Assembly (NCBI RefSeq): GCF_018327685.1
Contig: NZ_BNEL01000003.1
Location: forward strand, 806,001 to 870,000
Origin: Streptomyces sp. TS71-3
GTDB lineage: Bacteria > Actinomycetota > Actinomycetes > Streptomycetales > Streptomycetaceae
DNA: 64,000 bases
Direction: 5' to 3'
Shown: piece by piece, positions 16,194-24,343 of the stretch
Layout of the letters: the number at the start of each line of letters is the position of its first letter
How positions within the stretch are numbered: position 1 is the stretch's first letter
Notes under the pieces: generated by a model
What the model was told of the DNA's origin: nothing
Database searches by the model: none
Seen by the model: the letters and a program-made list of their open reading frames with translations, nothing else
Translations under genes and position numbers: made by a program

Positions 16194-17654
16194 ATGGCGG
16201 ACCCTGCCCACCCCTCCGGCCCCCGGCACACCTCCGGCCCCACTGACACGGGCTCCACGGCTGCCGGCGGCACGGACGCCACCCCCACCGGCGACGGCCT
16301 CGCGGAAAGCAGCCGCCCCACGGAAGGCAACCGCCTAACGGACGGCGACCACCCCGCGGAAAGCGGCCACCCCACGCCCCCGATCCCCGCCCAGCTCACC
16401 CGGCGCCGCCTGCTCGGTACCGCGGGCGCCACGGGCGCCGCCGGGCTGGTCCTCGGCGCGGCGGGCGGGGCCGCGGGGTATGCCGCGGCCGGCGGGGACG
16501 GCTCCTCCGGGGACGGGGCCGGGGCCGACGGAGCGGGTGGGGCTCCGCTCACCACCCTCGGCTCGGCCACGGCGATGTTTCACGGGAAACATCAGCCCGG
16601 CATCACCACCCCGATGCAGGCCAGCGGTCATCTGATCGCCTTCGACCTGCGCGCCGGCAAGGGCCGCAAGGAGGCCGCCGCCCTGCTGCGCCGCTGGTCG
16701 GCCACGGCCGCTCAGCTGATGGCGGGGGAACCCGTGGCCGCGGGCGGGCACGACACCGGGATAGCCCTCGACGCCGGACCGGCCTCGCTGACCGTGACCT
16801 TCGGCTTCGGGCACTCCTTCTTCACCCGCACCGGCCTGGAGAAGGAGCGCCCCCTCGCCCTGGACCCGCTGCCCGACTTCTCCTCCGACCGGCTCGATCC
16901 CCGGCGCAGCAACGGAGACCTGTGGGTGCAGATCGGCGCGGACGACGCCCTGGTCGCCTTCCACGCCCTGCGCGCCCTCCAGAAGGACGCGGCGGACGTG
17001 GCCCGGGTGCGGTGGCAGATGAACGGCTTCAACCGGTCGCCCGGTGCCACCGCCCACCCGATGACCACCCGCAACCTGATGGGCCAGATCGACGGCACCG
17101 ACAACCCCAAGCCCTCCGACCACGACTTCGACCAGCGCATCTTCGTCTCCGCCGGGACGGCTCCCGAGTGGATGGCGCACGGCTCCTATGCCGTCGTACG
17201 CCGCATCCGGATGCTGCTCGACGACTGGGAGCGGCTGACCGTGCCGGAGCAGGAGCACGTCATCGGGCGGCGGAAGTCCACCGGCGCACCGCTGACCGGC
17301 GGCACCGAGCGGACCGAGATGAAGCTCGACCGCCTGGAGGCCGGCGGCAAGCCGGTGATACCCCTGAACGCCCACGCCCGTATCACCCGCCCCGACCAGA
17401 ACGGCGGTGCCGCGATGCTGCGCCGCCCGTTCTCGTACCACGACGGGTTCGAGGCGGACGGCACCCCGGACGCGGGACTGCTCTTCATCTGCTGGCAGGC
17501 CGATCCGCTGCGCGGCTTCGTCCCCGTGCAGCGCAAGCTCGACCGGGGCGACGCGCTCTCGGCGTTCATCCGCCACGAGGCCAGCGGCCTGTTCGCGGTG
17601 CCGGGCGGCCCGGCGGACGGCGAGTACGTGGGCCAGCGGCTCCTGGAGGCCTAG
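16194..17654 (+). CDS. dtpA: Dyp-type heme peroxidase, Tat-secreted
   Basis: A 486-residue peroxidase. A very long N-region (about 69 residues) precedes the twin-arginine signal TRRRLLGTAGATGAAG at about 69-84. The DyP signature GQIDGTDNP (GxxDG) is at about 300, and later conserved elements (LLFICWQADPLRGFVPVQ) are present. In S. lividans the homologous DtpA is a Tat substrate needed for maturation of the copper oxidase GlxA, and it sits with sco, ecuC and copCD as here. ATG 16194 is 6 bp after copCD. A parS-like sequence lies inside the gene at 16576-16591. The stop TAG is part of the CTAG target of a mobile element. Confidence 0.92.
   Translation: MADPAHPSGPRHTSGPTDTGSTAAGGTDATPTGDGLAESSRPTEGNRLTDGDHPAESGHPTPPIPAQLTRRRLLGTAGATGAAGLVLGAAGGAAGYAAAGGDGSSGDGAGADGAGGAPLTTLGSATAMFHGKHQPGITTPMQASGHLIAFDLRAGKGRKEAAALLRRWSATAAQLMAGEPVAAGGHDTGIALDAGPASLTVTFGFGHSFFTRTGLEKERPLALDPLPDFSSDRLDPRRSNGDLWVQIGADDALVAFHALRALQKDAADVARVRWQMNGFNRSPGATAHPMTTRNLMGQIDGTDNPKPSDHDFDQRIFVSAGTAPEWMAHGSYAVVRRIRMLLDDWERLTVPEQEHVIGRRKSTGAPLTGGTERTEMKLDRLEAGGKPVIPLNAHARITRPDQNGGAAMLRRPFSYHDGFEADGTPDAGLLFICWQADPLRGFVPVQRKLDRGDALSAFIRHEASGLFAVPGGPADGEYVGQRLLEA
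16576..16591. other. parS-like site (15 of 16) inside dtpA
   Basis: TGTTTCACGGGAAACA differs from the parS consensus TGTTTCACGTGAAACA at one central base. It could bind ParB weakly. Confidence 0.5.
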
Positions 17655-17881
17655 GCCGTGTCCGGCGGATCTTCGTGGGCCCGCGACTCCCCCACTGCCT
17701 GAAGGGCGTGGGAGGGGGTACCTCCCACGCCCTTCAGGCAGTGGGGGAGTGCCCCCCAGCACCGCACCTCGCCGCGTTGTCGGAGTCATCCGAGTACGCC
17801 CCGTACGAGGACGATCCTCCGCCTTGCGATGCACGGCACCAGACGCCGCAGGCTGATCCACGAAGATCCGCCGGACACGAC
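17655..17881. mobile_element. 227-bp MITE-like element with 24-bp terminal inverted repeats and CTAG target duplication
   Basis: Ends 17655-17678 and 17858-17881 are inverted repeats of 24 bp with one mismatch (GCCGTGTCCGGCGG... and GTCGTGTCCGGCGG...). CTAG flanks both ends (17651-17654 and 17882-17885), consistent with a 4-bp target duplication of the IS5-group kind. There is no transposase, so it would have moved in trans. It holds a 30-bp perfect hairpin. The left CTAG includes the dtpA stop codon, so the gene is intact but its natural 3' flank is displaced. Confidence 0.75.
17686..17750. terminator. 30-bp perfect inverted repeat inside the MITE, likely terminator of dtpA
   Basis: Arms 17686-17715 and 17721-17750 are exact complements with a 5-base loop. 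The core CCACTGCCTGAAGGGCGTGG also occurs, diverged, within the femX gene near 58776. As the first hairpin after dtpA it probably ends that transcript. Confidence 0.8.
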
Positions 17882-17956
17882 CTAGAACCGCACGGGCGCG
17901 AAGCGCCTCCGGAGTGCGGGCACCGAGGTGTGTCCGGGGTCACTCCGGACTCCGAC

Positions 17957-17962
17957 TAGGGT
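17957..17962 (+). promoter_or_regulatory. -10 element of pheA, leaderless transcript predicted
   Basis: TAGGGT ends six bases before the ATG at 17969, leaving room only for transcription starting at the A of the start codon. No ribosome site is present. Confidence 0.55.
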
Positions 17963-17968
17963 GACGGT

Positions 17969-18904
17969 ATGTCGGCGACACGCTTCACCTATCTCGGCCC
18001 CGAGGGCACCTTCACCGAGGCCGCCCTGCGCACACTCCCGGAAGCGGCCACCCGGGAGCTGGTCCCCATGGTGTCCGTCCCCGCGACGCTGGACGCGGTG
18101 CGCAGCGGCGAGGCCTCGGGCGCGCTGGTCCCCATCGAGAACTCGGTCGAGGGCGGTGTCACCGCGACCGTCGACGAGCTGGCCAAGGGCGAGCCGCTGA
18201 TGATCTACCGCGAGGTGGTGCTGCCGATCGCGTTCGCGCTGCTGGTGCGTCCCGGCACCACGCTGGCGGACGTGAAGACGGTCACCGGGCACCCGGTGGC
18301 CCAGCCCCAGGTGCGCAACTGGCTCGCGGCGCACCTCCCGGACGCCGTGTGGGAGTCGGCGGCGTCCAACGCCGACGGCGCCCGGCTGGTCCAGGAGGGC
18401 CGCTTCGACGGGGCGTTCGCCGGGGAGTTCGCCGCGGCGACGTACGGCCTGGAGCCGCTGTTCACCGACATCCACGACGCGGCCAACGCCGAGACGCGCT
18501 TCGTCCTCGTCGGCCGCCCGGCACGGCCCTCCGCGCCGACGGGCGCGGACAAGACCTCGGTGGTCATCTGGCTCGGCGACGACCACCCGGGCGCCCTGCT
18601 GGAGCTGCTCCAGGAGTTCAGCGTCCGGGGCGTGAACCTGGTGCGGATCGAGTCCCGCCCCACCGGCCGGGGCATCGGGAACTACTGCTTCTCGGTGGAC
18701 GCCGAGGGCCACATCACGGACCGCCGGGTGGGCGAGGCGCTGATGGGGCTCAAGCGGATCTGCCCGCAGGTCCGCTTCCTCGGCTCGTACCCGCGGGCCG
18801 GTGTGGTGCCCACGGACATCGGCGCCCCGCGTGCCGGGACGGCCGACAGCGACTTCGTGGCCGCCGCGGACTGGCTGACGCGCTGCCTGGACGGCCGCTC
18901 CTGA
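17969..18904 (+). CDS. pheA: Prephenate dehydratase
   Basis: A 311-residue monofunctional enzyme converting prephenate to phenylpyruvate in phenylalanine biosynthesis. The catalytic PDT domain (about 4-185) includes PIENSVEGGV and the ETRFVLVG loop with its TRF motif. An ACT regulatory domain follows (about 200-280, GALLELLQEF...LVRIESRPT), which binds phenylalanine for feedback inhibition. Length is normal. The start is ATG 17969 with a -10 hexamer immediately upstream, suggesting a leaderless mRNA. Confidence 0.95.
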   Translation: MSATRFTYLGPEGTFTEAALRTLPEAATRELVPMVSVPATLDAVRSGEASGALVPIENSVEGGVTATVDELAKGEPLMIYREVVLPIAFALLVRPGTTLADVKTVTGHPVAQPQVRNWLAAHLPDAVWESAASNADGARLVQEGRFDGAFAGEFAAATYGLEPLFTDIHDAANAETRFVLVGRPARPSAPTGADKTSVVIWLGDDHPGALLELLQEFSVRGVNLVRIESRPTGRGIGNYCFSVDAEGHITDRRVGEALMGLKRICPQVRFLGSYPRAGVVPTDIGAPRAGTADSDFVAAADWLTRCLDGRS

Positions 18905-18927
18905 CAGCGGCCTCCACCCCCGGGACG

Positions 18928-19271
18928 TTGTCCACAGGAGTTATCCACAGGCTGTTCGACGACCTGAGGACAAGTCGACACGCAAGCCCAACAGAGTCGA
19001 CAAATCGCCCCACCGACACCGGGCGACGCCGCGATGCCCCGGGAGCCCCGCACTCATCAGCCGTCCACTGTTTTCTCTAGATCAACTCTTTGGAGCGAGT
19101 CAATTCCACTCGAAAGTGGGGCTGCGCGCGGTTTGCTGAGAGAATCGTCCCGTTCCCGACCGATTTCGGAATGATCACTTTCCGTGCGCTCGCGGTAACC
19201 TGGCTGTATCCACAGATCTTCCACACAGGCTGTGGATAACTTTTCCGGGGCATGTGGATACCTGTGGACAA
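18928..19271. other. Cluster of six DnaA-box-like sequences
   Basis: TTGTCCACA at 18928-18936, TTATCCACA at 18941-18949, GTATCCACA at 19206-19214, and on the other strand TGTGGATAA at 19231-19239, TGTGGATAC at 19253-19261 and TGTGGACAA at 19263-19271. Four match the actinobacterial box TT[AG]TCCACA exactly and two have one change. Such clusters outside oriC can titrate DnaA. Confidence 0.7.
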
Positions 19272-19531
19272 CGGGAGCTCGGAGCGGCCCCCAAGTCCCC
19301 TTCCCCGCACCGGAATCGGGTCAATTCACCGCCCGCTCACTCCCTCGTACCAGGGAATCCGCGGCAGCGGCTTGACGATCCGGGGAACGCATAATTCAGC
19401 TTCTTCCCCTCCGAGGGCACGCCCCGCATTCCGGGATTTCCCTTTCCGGCAATTCGGGCATGCCGGTCGCCGGGCACCTCACCACCGAGGCCAGGGGGAA
19501 TAGCGGCTCGTGACCCTGGGGCGGGCACCGG

Positions 19532-19537
19532 TAGCCT
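19532..19537 (+). promoter_or_regulatory. -10 element of serS, leaderless transcript predicted
   Basis: TAGCCT ends six bases before the GTG start at 19544, with GTGACC at 19510-19515 as a possible -35. No ribosome site precedes the start codon. Confidence 0.55.
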
Positions 19538-19543
19538 TGAGGC

Positions 19544-20818
19544 GTGATTGACCTTCGCCAGCTCCGTGAGGACCCCGACCGCATCCGCGCCTCCCAGCGC
19601 GCCCGTGGTGAGGACGCCGCGCTCGTCGACGCCCTGCTCTTGGCCGACGAGCGGCGCAGGTCGTCCGGCATCCGCTTCGACGAGCTGCGCTCCGAGCAGA
19701 AGTCGCTCGGCAAGCTCATCCCGAAGGCCGCCGGGGAGGAGAAGCAGGACCTCCTGGCGAAGGCCGGCGAGCTCGCCACCGCGGTCAAGGCCGCCGACGC
19801 GGAGCGCGACGAGGCCGACGAGGAGACCAGGACGCTCCTGCTGAAGCTCGGCAACGTCGTGCACGAGGACGTGCCCGTGGGCGGCGAGGACGACTTCACC
19901 CTCCTGGAGACGCACGGCACCATCCGCGACTTCGGCGCCGAGGGCTTCGAGCCCAAGGACCACCTGGAGCTGGGCGAGGCGCTGCGCGCCATCGACGTCG
20001 AGCGCGGCGCCAAGGTCTCCGGATCGCGCTTCTACTACCTCACCGGCGTCGGCGCCCTCCTCGAACTCGCGCTCGTCAACGCCGCCATCGCACAGGCCAC
20101 CGAGGCCGGGCTGATCCCCATGCTGACGCCCGCGCTGGTCCGCCCGCGCGCCATGGAGGGCACCGGCTTCCTCGGGCAGGCCGCGGAGAACGTCTACCAC
20201 CTCCAGGAGGACGACTACTACCTGGTCGGCACCTCCGAGGTCCCCCTCGCCGCGTACCACATGGACGAGATCCTGGAGGCCGACCGCCTCCCGCTGCGCT
20301 ACGCCGGCTTCTCGCCCTGCTACCGCCGCGAGGCCGGCACCTACGGCAAGGACACCCGGGGCATCTTCCGGGTCCACCAGTTCGACAAGGTCGAGATGTT
20401 CTCGTACGTCGCTCCCGAGGACGCCGAGGCCGAGCACGAGCGGCTGCTGAACTGGGAGAAGCAGTGGCTCACCTCGCTGGGGCTGCCGTTCCGGGTGATC
20501 GACGTGGCCACCGGCGACCTGGGAGCCTCGGCGTCCAGGAAGTTCGACTGCGAGGCGTGGATCCCCACCCAGGGCAAGTACCGCGAGCTGACGTCCGCGT
20601 CGAACTGCACGGAGTTCCAGGCGCGGCGGCTCGCCATCCGGATGCGCGAGGGCAAGAAGGTCCGCCCGCTCGCCACGCTCAACGGCACGCTGTGCGCCGT
20701 GCCCCGCACGATCGTCGCGCTGCTGGAGAACCACCAGCAGGCGGACGGCTCCGTGCGGGTCCCCGAGGTGCTGCGGCCCTACCTCCAAGGCCGCGAGGTC
20801 CTGGAGCCGGTCGCGTGA
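19544..20818 (+). CDS. serS: Seryl-tRNA synthetase
   Basis: A 424-residue class II synthetase charging tRNA-Ser. The N-terminal helical tRNA-binding arm ([22 protein letters not shown] to about 105) precedes the catalytic core. Motif 2 is [25 protein letters not shown] and motif 3 is [19 protein letters not shown]. Full length and all motifs are conserved. GTG 19544 starts the usual MIDLR sequence. The next gene starts in the stop codon (GTGA). Confidence 0.97.
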   Translation: MIDLRQLREDPDRIRASQRARGEDAALVDALLLADERRRSSGIRFDELRSEQKSLGKLIPKAAGEEKQDLLAKAGELATAVKAADAERDEADEETRTLLLKLGNVVHEDVPVGGEDDFTLLETHGTIRDFGAEGFEPKDHLELGEALRAIDVERGAKVSGSRFYYLTGVGALLELALVNAAIAQATEAGLIPMLTPALVRPRAMEGTGFLGQAAENVYHLQEDDYYLVGTSEVPLAAYHMDEILEADRLPLRYAGFSPCYRREAGTYGKDTRGIFRVHQFDKVEMFSYVAPEDAEAEHERLLNWEKQWLTSLGLPFRVIDVATGDLGASASRKFDCEAWIPTQGKYRELTSASNCTEFQARRLAIRMREGKKVRPLATLNGTLCAVPRTIVALLENHQQADGSVRVPEVLRPYLQGREVLEPVA

Positions 20819-21696
20819 CGGAGCTTCGGCCCTCGCCCGACGGGCAGCGGGCCGCGGGCGATGGTCCCTTCCCGTACCGGCTGGTCGCCACCGATCTCGA
20901 CGGGACGCTGCTGCGCTCCGACGAGACCGTCTCCCAGCGCACCCGCGCGGCACTCGCCGCGGCCACGTCCGCGGGAGCGGCACACCTCGTCGTCACCGGT
21001 CGCTCGGTGGCCTGGACCCGGTACATCCTGGACGACCTCGGCTACCGGGGACTCGCGGTGTGCGGCCAGGGCGGGCAGCTCTACGACGCGGGCGCGCACC
21101 GGCTGATCACGTCGGTGACGCTGGACCGGAAGCTGGCCGCCCTCGCGCTGGAGCGGATCGAGGCCGTGACGGGCACGCTGGCGATCTCCGCGAGCCGTGA
21201 CGGTCTGGACGCGGACGTCCTGGTGGGTCCCGGCTACCGGGTGCACGAGGGGCCGATGCCCGTCACCCCGTTCACCGACCGGGCCGAGCTGTGGTCCGCG
21301 CCGCTGAACAAGATCTACCTCCAGCACCCCGGCATCGACGACGACGAGCTGGTGCGGCTGGCACGCGGCGCCGCCGGGGAGCTGGTCGAGGTGACCATGG
21401 CGGGCGAGGCCATGGTCGAGCTGCTGCCGCTCGGCCTCACCAAGGCCACCGGTCTCTCGCTGGCCGCGCGGCGCCTCGGCGTCCTGGCCGCGGACACCCT
21501 CGCCTTCGGCGACATGCCGAACGACATCCCCATGTTCTCCTGGGCCGCGCACGGGGTGGCGATGGCGAACGCCCACCCGGAGCTGCGCGCCGTCGCGGAC
21601 CAGATGACGGCCTCCAACGACGACGACGGCATCGCCCTCGTCCTGGAGGACCTGCTCAGTGCCTCCTGCGCCACCAGCGACGCCGCGCCCGGCTGA
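20815..21696 (+). CDS. HAD superfamily (Cof-type) phosphatase coupled to serS
   Basis: A 293-residue Cof/YidA-like hydrolase. Motif I is DLDGTLL, motif II VTGR, the conserved Lys lies in [10 protein letters not shown] and motif IV is [10 protein letters not shown]. These enzymes dephosphorylate sugar phosphates or cofactors; the substrate is unknown. GTG 20815 overlaps the serS TGA, indicating translational coupling, a common Streptomyces arrangement. Its 3' end overlaps a convergent small gene by 41 bp. A paralogue lies at 28748. Confidence 0.92.
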   Translation: MTELRPSPDGQRAAGDGPFPYRLVATDLDGTLLRSDETVSQRTRAALAAATSAGAAHLVVTGRSVAWTRYILDDLGYRGLAVCGQGGQLYDAGAHRLITSVTLDRKLAALALERIEAVTGTLAISASRDGLDADVLVGPGYRVHEGPMPVTPFTDRAELWSAPLNKIYLQHPGIDDDELVRLARGAAGELVEVTMAGEAMVELLPLGLTKATGLSLAARRLGVLAADTLAFGDMPNDIPMFSWAAHGVAMANAHPELRAVADQMTASNDDDGIALVLEDLLSASCATSDAAPG

Positions 21697-21898
21697 AGAA
21701 CCAGCCCGCCGGGGGCTCGTCGGAACGCCACGGCTGGGGCTCCGGAGCGCTGTTGCGCCAGCGCGCGGCAAGCATGCGCGCCCGCGCGGACGGCTCGCGC
21801 CGCGGCGCGAGGCGTATGAAATCGTCGTCGAGGCTGACCTCGTCCCACGGCTCTCCGCCGGCGGGACGCTCCCCGTCCGGCCTGGGCTCGCTGCCCAT
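21656..21898 (-). CDS. Small conserved hypothetical protein (80 aa)
   Basis: The frame encodes MGSEPRPDGERPAGGEPWDEV..., an acidic N-half and a very basic Trp/Arg-rich C-terminus ([14 protein letters not shown]). AGGAG lies five to six bases before ATG 21898. The composition and ribosome site support a real gene, and I recall similar small proteins next to serS in Streptomyces. It converges on and overlaps the HAD gene. No function is known; the C-terminal Trp/Arg cluster could bind membrane or nucleic acid. Confidence 0.65.
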   Translation of the reverse strand: MGSEPRPDGERPAGGEPWDEVSLDDDFIRLAPRREPSARARMLAARWRNSAPEPQPWRSDEPPAGWFFSRARRRWWRRRH

Positions 21899-22104
21899 CA
21901 CTGCTCCTAACTCGACGGCGCGCTCGGCACCCCACCTGCACGTTCGGCACCCGGCGGGGACCCGGGGGCGCGCTCACCCACTAGACCAGTGTCCGCAAAT
22001 CGGGGTGAAGGCGGCGTCAAGATGTGTTCGCCGTGGGCGAACCGTTTTGATCAGTTTGGCCCAGCTATGGCCGCATCCATATCGACGGCCGGCGGTGGCT
22101 TGTC

Positions 22105-22124
22105 GCGCAGTTCCCCGCGCCCCT
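22105..22124 (-). repeat. 20-bp dispersed repeat GCGCAGTTCCCCGCGCCCCT, copy 1
   Basis: Identical to copies at 22348-22367 (opposite strand), 22456-22475 (same strand) and 37005-37024 (opposite strand). I believe it is a common dispersed sequence in Streptomyces. Confidence 0.85.
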
Positions 22125-22220
22125 TATCAGGCGCTTACGCGCCCACGACGAGTCTCCGACACGGCCGATGGCCCCCAGCCCCCACCCAGCCGCAGTCGCC
22201 GACGATACGCGAGGGGACGT

Positions 22221-22310
22221 GGGGGGATGTCCGCCCGCAGCAGCCGGCGCCAGGCCCAGAGAACCATCCGGACGACGGGAGGGCGCCGGATCGAGGACGG
22301 ATATCCCCCC
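22221..22310. repeat. Structured dispersed repeat, copy B
   Basis: Outer arms GGGGGGATGT (22221-22230) and ATATCCCCCC (22301-22310, one G-U pair as RNA), inner arms CCGGCGCC (22244-22251) and GGCGCCGG (22282-22289). It aligns with the reverse complement of copy A (7447-7536). Confidence 0.75.
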
Positions 22311-22347
22311 ACGGCCCCGCCCCAGACGACGCAGCCCGCGCCCCACA

Positions 22348-22367
22348 AGGGGCGCGGGGAACTGCGC
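22348..22367 (+). repeat. 20-bp dispersed repeat, copy 2
   Basis: Reverse complement of the copy at 22105-22124. Confidence 0.85.
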
Positions 22368-22455
22368 AAAAAACCACGGCCAACGGTGAGCTTCGCCACC
22401 GACCCAAGGGGGCAGATCAGGCCGTCTCCGGACCACCCGCAGCAGATGGTTGCTC

Positions 22456-22475
22456 GCGCAGTTCCCCGCGCCCCT
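22456..22475 (-). repeat. 20-bp dispersed repeat, copy 3
   Basis: Same orientation as the copy at 22105-22124. Confidence 0.85.
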
Positions 22476-22624
22476 GCCAAAGCTCAGCGCTCCCCAGAAA
22501 GCGGCATCAGCCAGAAAGGGGCTCGGGGCCCGCACCGAGGACAACCCGCGAACCGACCCCGTGCCCCCGGCGGCAGCCACCCCCGGGCCGCACCCCCGAG
22601 CCAGAAAGGGGCCAGGCCGGGGAA

Positions 22625-23344
22625 CTACTCCTCCCCGACCAACTTCAACGCACGCAGCTTCTGCCCCGCATACCACGTAGCCGCAACCGTCACCACGACC
22701 AGCAACACGGTCGCCGTGGTAAGCCCCACCTCAGAGGTGACGAGATCGTTCCCGGCCACCTTGTGGGCAACCGCAAGCGACCACTGCTGCACGCTCAACG
22801 TACGGGCCCCGGAGACGAACGACCCGAAGAGCGCCTCCCACACCAGCGCGTAGACGAGCCCGAAGACCACCGCATGCCGGGTGACGGTGCCGAGCAGCAG
22901 GAAGATCGCCGCGTACGCGATCGACGAGACCAGCGCGGCGATCGTGTAGGCGACGGCGACCTGCTGCCCGTTGCCGTTCAGGATGAGCCCGGCGAGCAGC
23001 GTGGGAATGGCCGAGAAGGCCATCGTCACCGAGATCGCCACGATCAGCTTGGTAAGGGTGATCGTGGACCGCTTGACCGGCTTCGCCAGCAGGTACACCA
23101 CCGAGCCGTCGTCGATCTCGGGCGCGATCGCACCCGTGCCCGCGATCACGCCGATGATCGGCACCATGGTGGCCAGCGCGAAGCCGCCGAGCACGTCGGA
23201 GGCCGTCTGGTCGTCCGCGCCGCTGAAGCCGCGGACCGCCGCCGCGATCACCAGCAGCAGGGCCGGCAGGACGAAGAGGATCAGGGCCCGGCGGCGGCCG
23301 AGCAGCGACTTGTAGGCGAGCCGCGCGACTGTGGGGTTGTACAT
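22625..23344 (-). CDS. ABC-2 type transporter permease
   Basis: A 239-residue permease with six predicted membrane segments (about 20-38, 55-75, 100-122, 135-155, 160-180 and 210-228), MYNPTVARLAYKSLLGRRRAL at the N-terminus, and the EIDDGSVVYLLAKPVKRS loop typical of ABC-2 permeases that sit beside single ATPases. It starts 11 bp after the stop of its ATPase (23356-24267), so the pair forms one transporter. Substrate is unknown; such Streptomyces pairs often export drugs or lipids. Confidence 0.9.
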   Translation of the reverse strand: MYNPTVARLAYKSLLGRRRALILFVLPALLLVIAAAVRGFSGADDQTASDVLGGFALATMVPIIGVIAGTGAIAPEIDDGSVVYLLAKPVKRSTITLTKLIVAISVTMAFSAIPTLLAGLILNGNGQQVAVAYTIAALVSSIAYAAIFLLLGTVTRHAVVFGLVYALVWEALFGSFVSGARTLSVQQWSLAVAHKVAGNDLVTSEVGLTTATVLLVVVTVAATWYAGQKLRALKLVGEE

Positions 23345-23355
23345 CCTTCGGCCTC

Positions 23356-24267
23356 CTACGCCGCGACGAGATACGAGAAGACGGACTCAAGGGACTCGTC
23401 GGACGGCGAGACCGCGAACAGCCTGACGCCGTTCTCCCGCGCGAGCCGGGGCAGCAGCGTCGTGAAGCGCCCGAAGTCGACCGCCTGGATGAGCAGGGCG
23501 CCCTCCTGGGCGTCCACCTCGATGCCGGCCGTCGACGGGTCCGCGATCAGCGCCGCGGCGAGCGTCCGGTCGTCGCTGGAGCGGATCAGGTAGCGGTGCG
23601 GCCGGTCGGTCATCAGGCGGCGGATCTTGCGGAAGTCGCCGGACGCGGCGTGCCGGCCCGCGACGATCACCTCGATGTGCGAGGCGAGCTGCTCGACCTC
23701 CTCCAGGATGTGCGAGGAGAACAGCACCGTGCGGCCCTCGTCGCCCATCCTGCGCAGCAGCTCCATCAGCTGGAGCCGCTGGCGCGGGTCCATGCCGTTG
23801 AACGGCTCGTCGAGCAGCAGCACGGACGGCTCGTGCACCAGCGCGGAAGCCATCTTCACGCGCTGCCGCATGCCCTTGCTGTACGTGGAGATCTTGCGGT
23901 CCTGGGCGTACTCCATCTCGACGGTGGCGAGCGCGCGGCGCGCCTGAGCGGGGCCCAGGCCGTGCAGTTCGGCGTTGGCCTCGACGAACTCCTGGCCGGT
24001 GAGGAAGTCGTACATCGCCTCACGCTCCGGCACGAGGCCGATGGTCCGGTAGATCTGCTCGTTGCGCCAGATCGCCTGGCCGTCGAGGGTGACCGTGCCG
24101 GTGGAGGGGGCGAGGAAGCCGCCCATCATGTTGATGAGGGTGGACTTGCCCGCGCCGTTCGGGCCGAGCAGTCCGGTGACGCCGGGGCCGATGGACATCG
24201 TGACGTCGTTGACCGCGACGACGTTGCCGAACCAGCGCGACGCGTGATCGATCTGAAGAGTGCTCAT
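23356..24267 (-). CDS. ABC transporter ATP-binding protein
   Basis: A 303-residue ATPase. Walker A is GPNGAGKST, the signature YSKGMRQRV, Walker B VLLLDEPFNGMD, with the switch His in LFSSHIL. A C-terminal extension of about 80 residues (DDRTLAAALIADPSTAGIEVD...) resembles the DrrA/CcmA-type accessory domain. ATG 24267 has AAGGAGG about 12 bases upstream. It heads a two-gene unit with the permease at 22625 and is probably co-transcribed with the upstream pair (24344-26318). Confidence 0.92.
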   Translation of the reverse strand: MSTLQIDHASRWFGNVVAVNDVTMSIGPGVTGLLGPNGAGKSTLINMMGGFLAPSTGTVTLDGQAIWRNEQIYRTIGLVPEREAMYDFLTGQEFVEANAELHGLGPAQARRALATVEMEYAQDRKISTYSKGMRQRVKMASALVHEPSVLLLDEPFNGMDPRQRLQLMELLRRMGDEGRTVLFSSHILEEVEQLASHIEVIVAGRHAASGDFRKIRRLMTDRPHRYLIRSSDDRTLAAALIADPSTAGIEVDAQEGALLIQAVDFGRFTTLLPRLARENGVRLFAVSPSDESLESVFSYLVAA

Positions 24268-24343
24268 GGGCGGGGCCCCCTCCTTGGAAGGGTGGTCGCG
24301 GGCGGCGGGACGGAGGAGGAGCGGGCGGTCGTCAGGGCGGTCG

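Larger units (their letters stand above)
18905..19543. other. Intergenic region pheA-serS, about 640 bp, unusually AT-rich for this window
   Basis: It carries a group of DnaA-box-like sequences (18928-19271) and the serS promoter. No protein-coding frame has support. Confidence 0.65.
21899..22624. other. Repeat-filled intergenic region, about 725 bp
   Basis: No gene is supported. It holds copy B of the structured repeat, three copies of the GCGCAGTTCCCCGCGCCCCT sequence, and two CAGAAAGGGGC-containing units near 22512 and 22603. Confidence 0.7.

Noticed and set aside
16576..16591. Counting this as a bona fide parS
   Set aside because: One central mismatch lowers confidence, so it is listed only as parS-like.
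19337..20983. Long minus-strand frame opposite serS
   Set aside because: Antisense shadow of serS; no domain resemblance.
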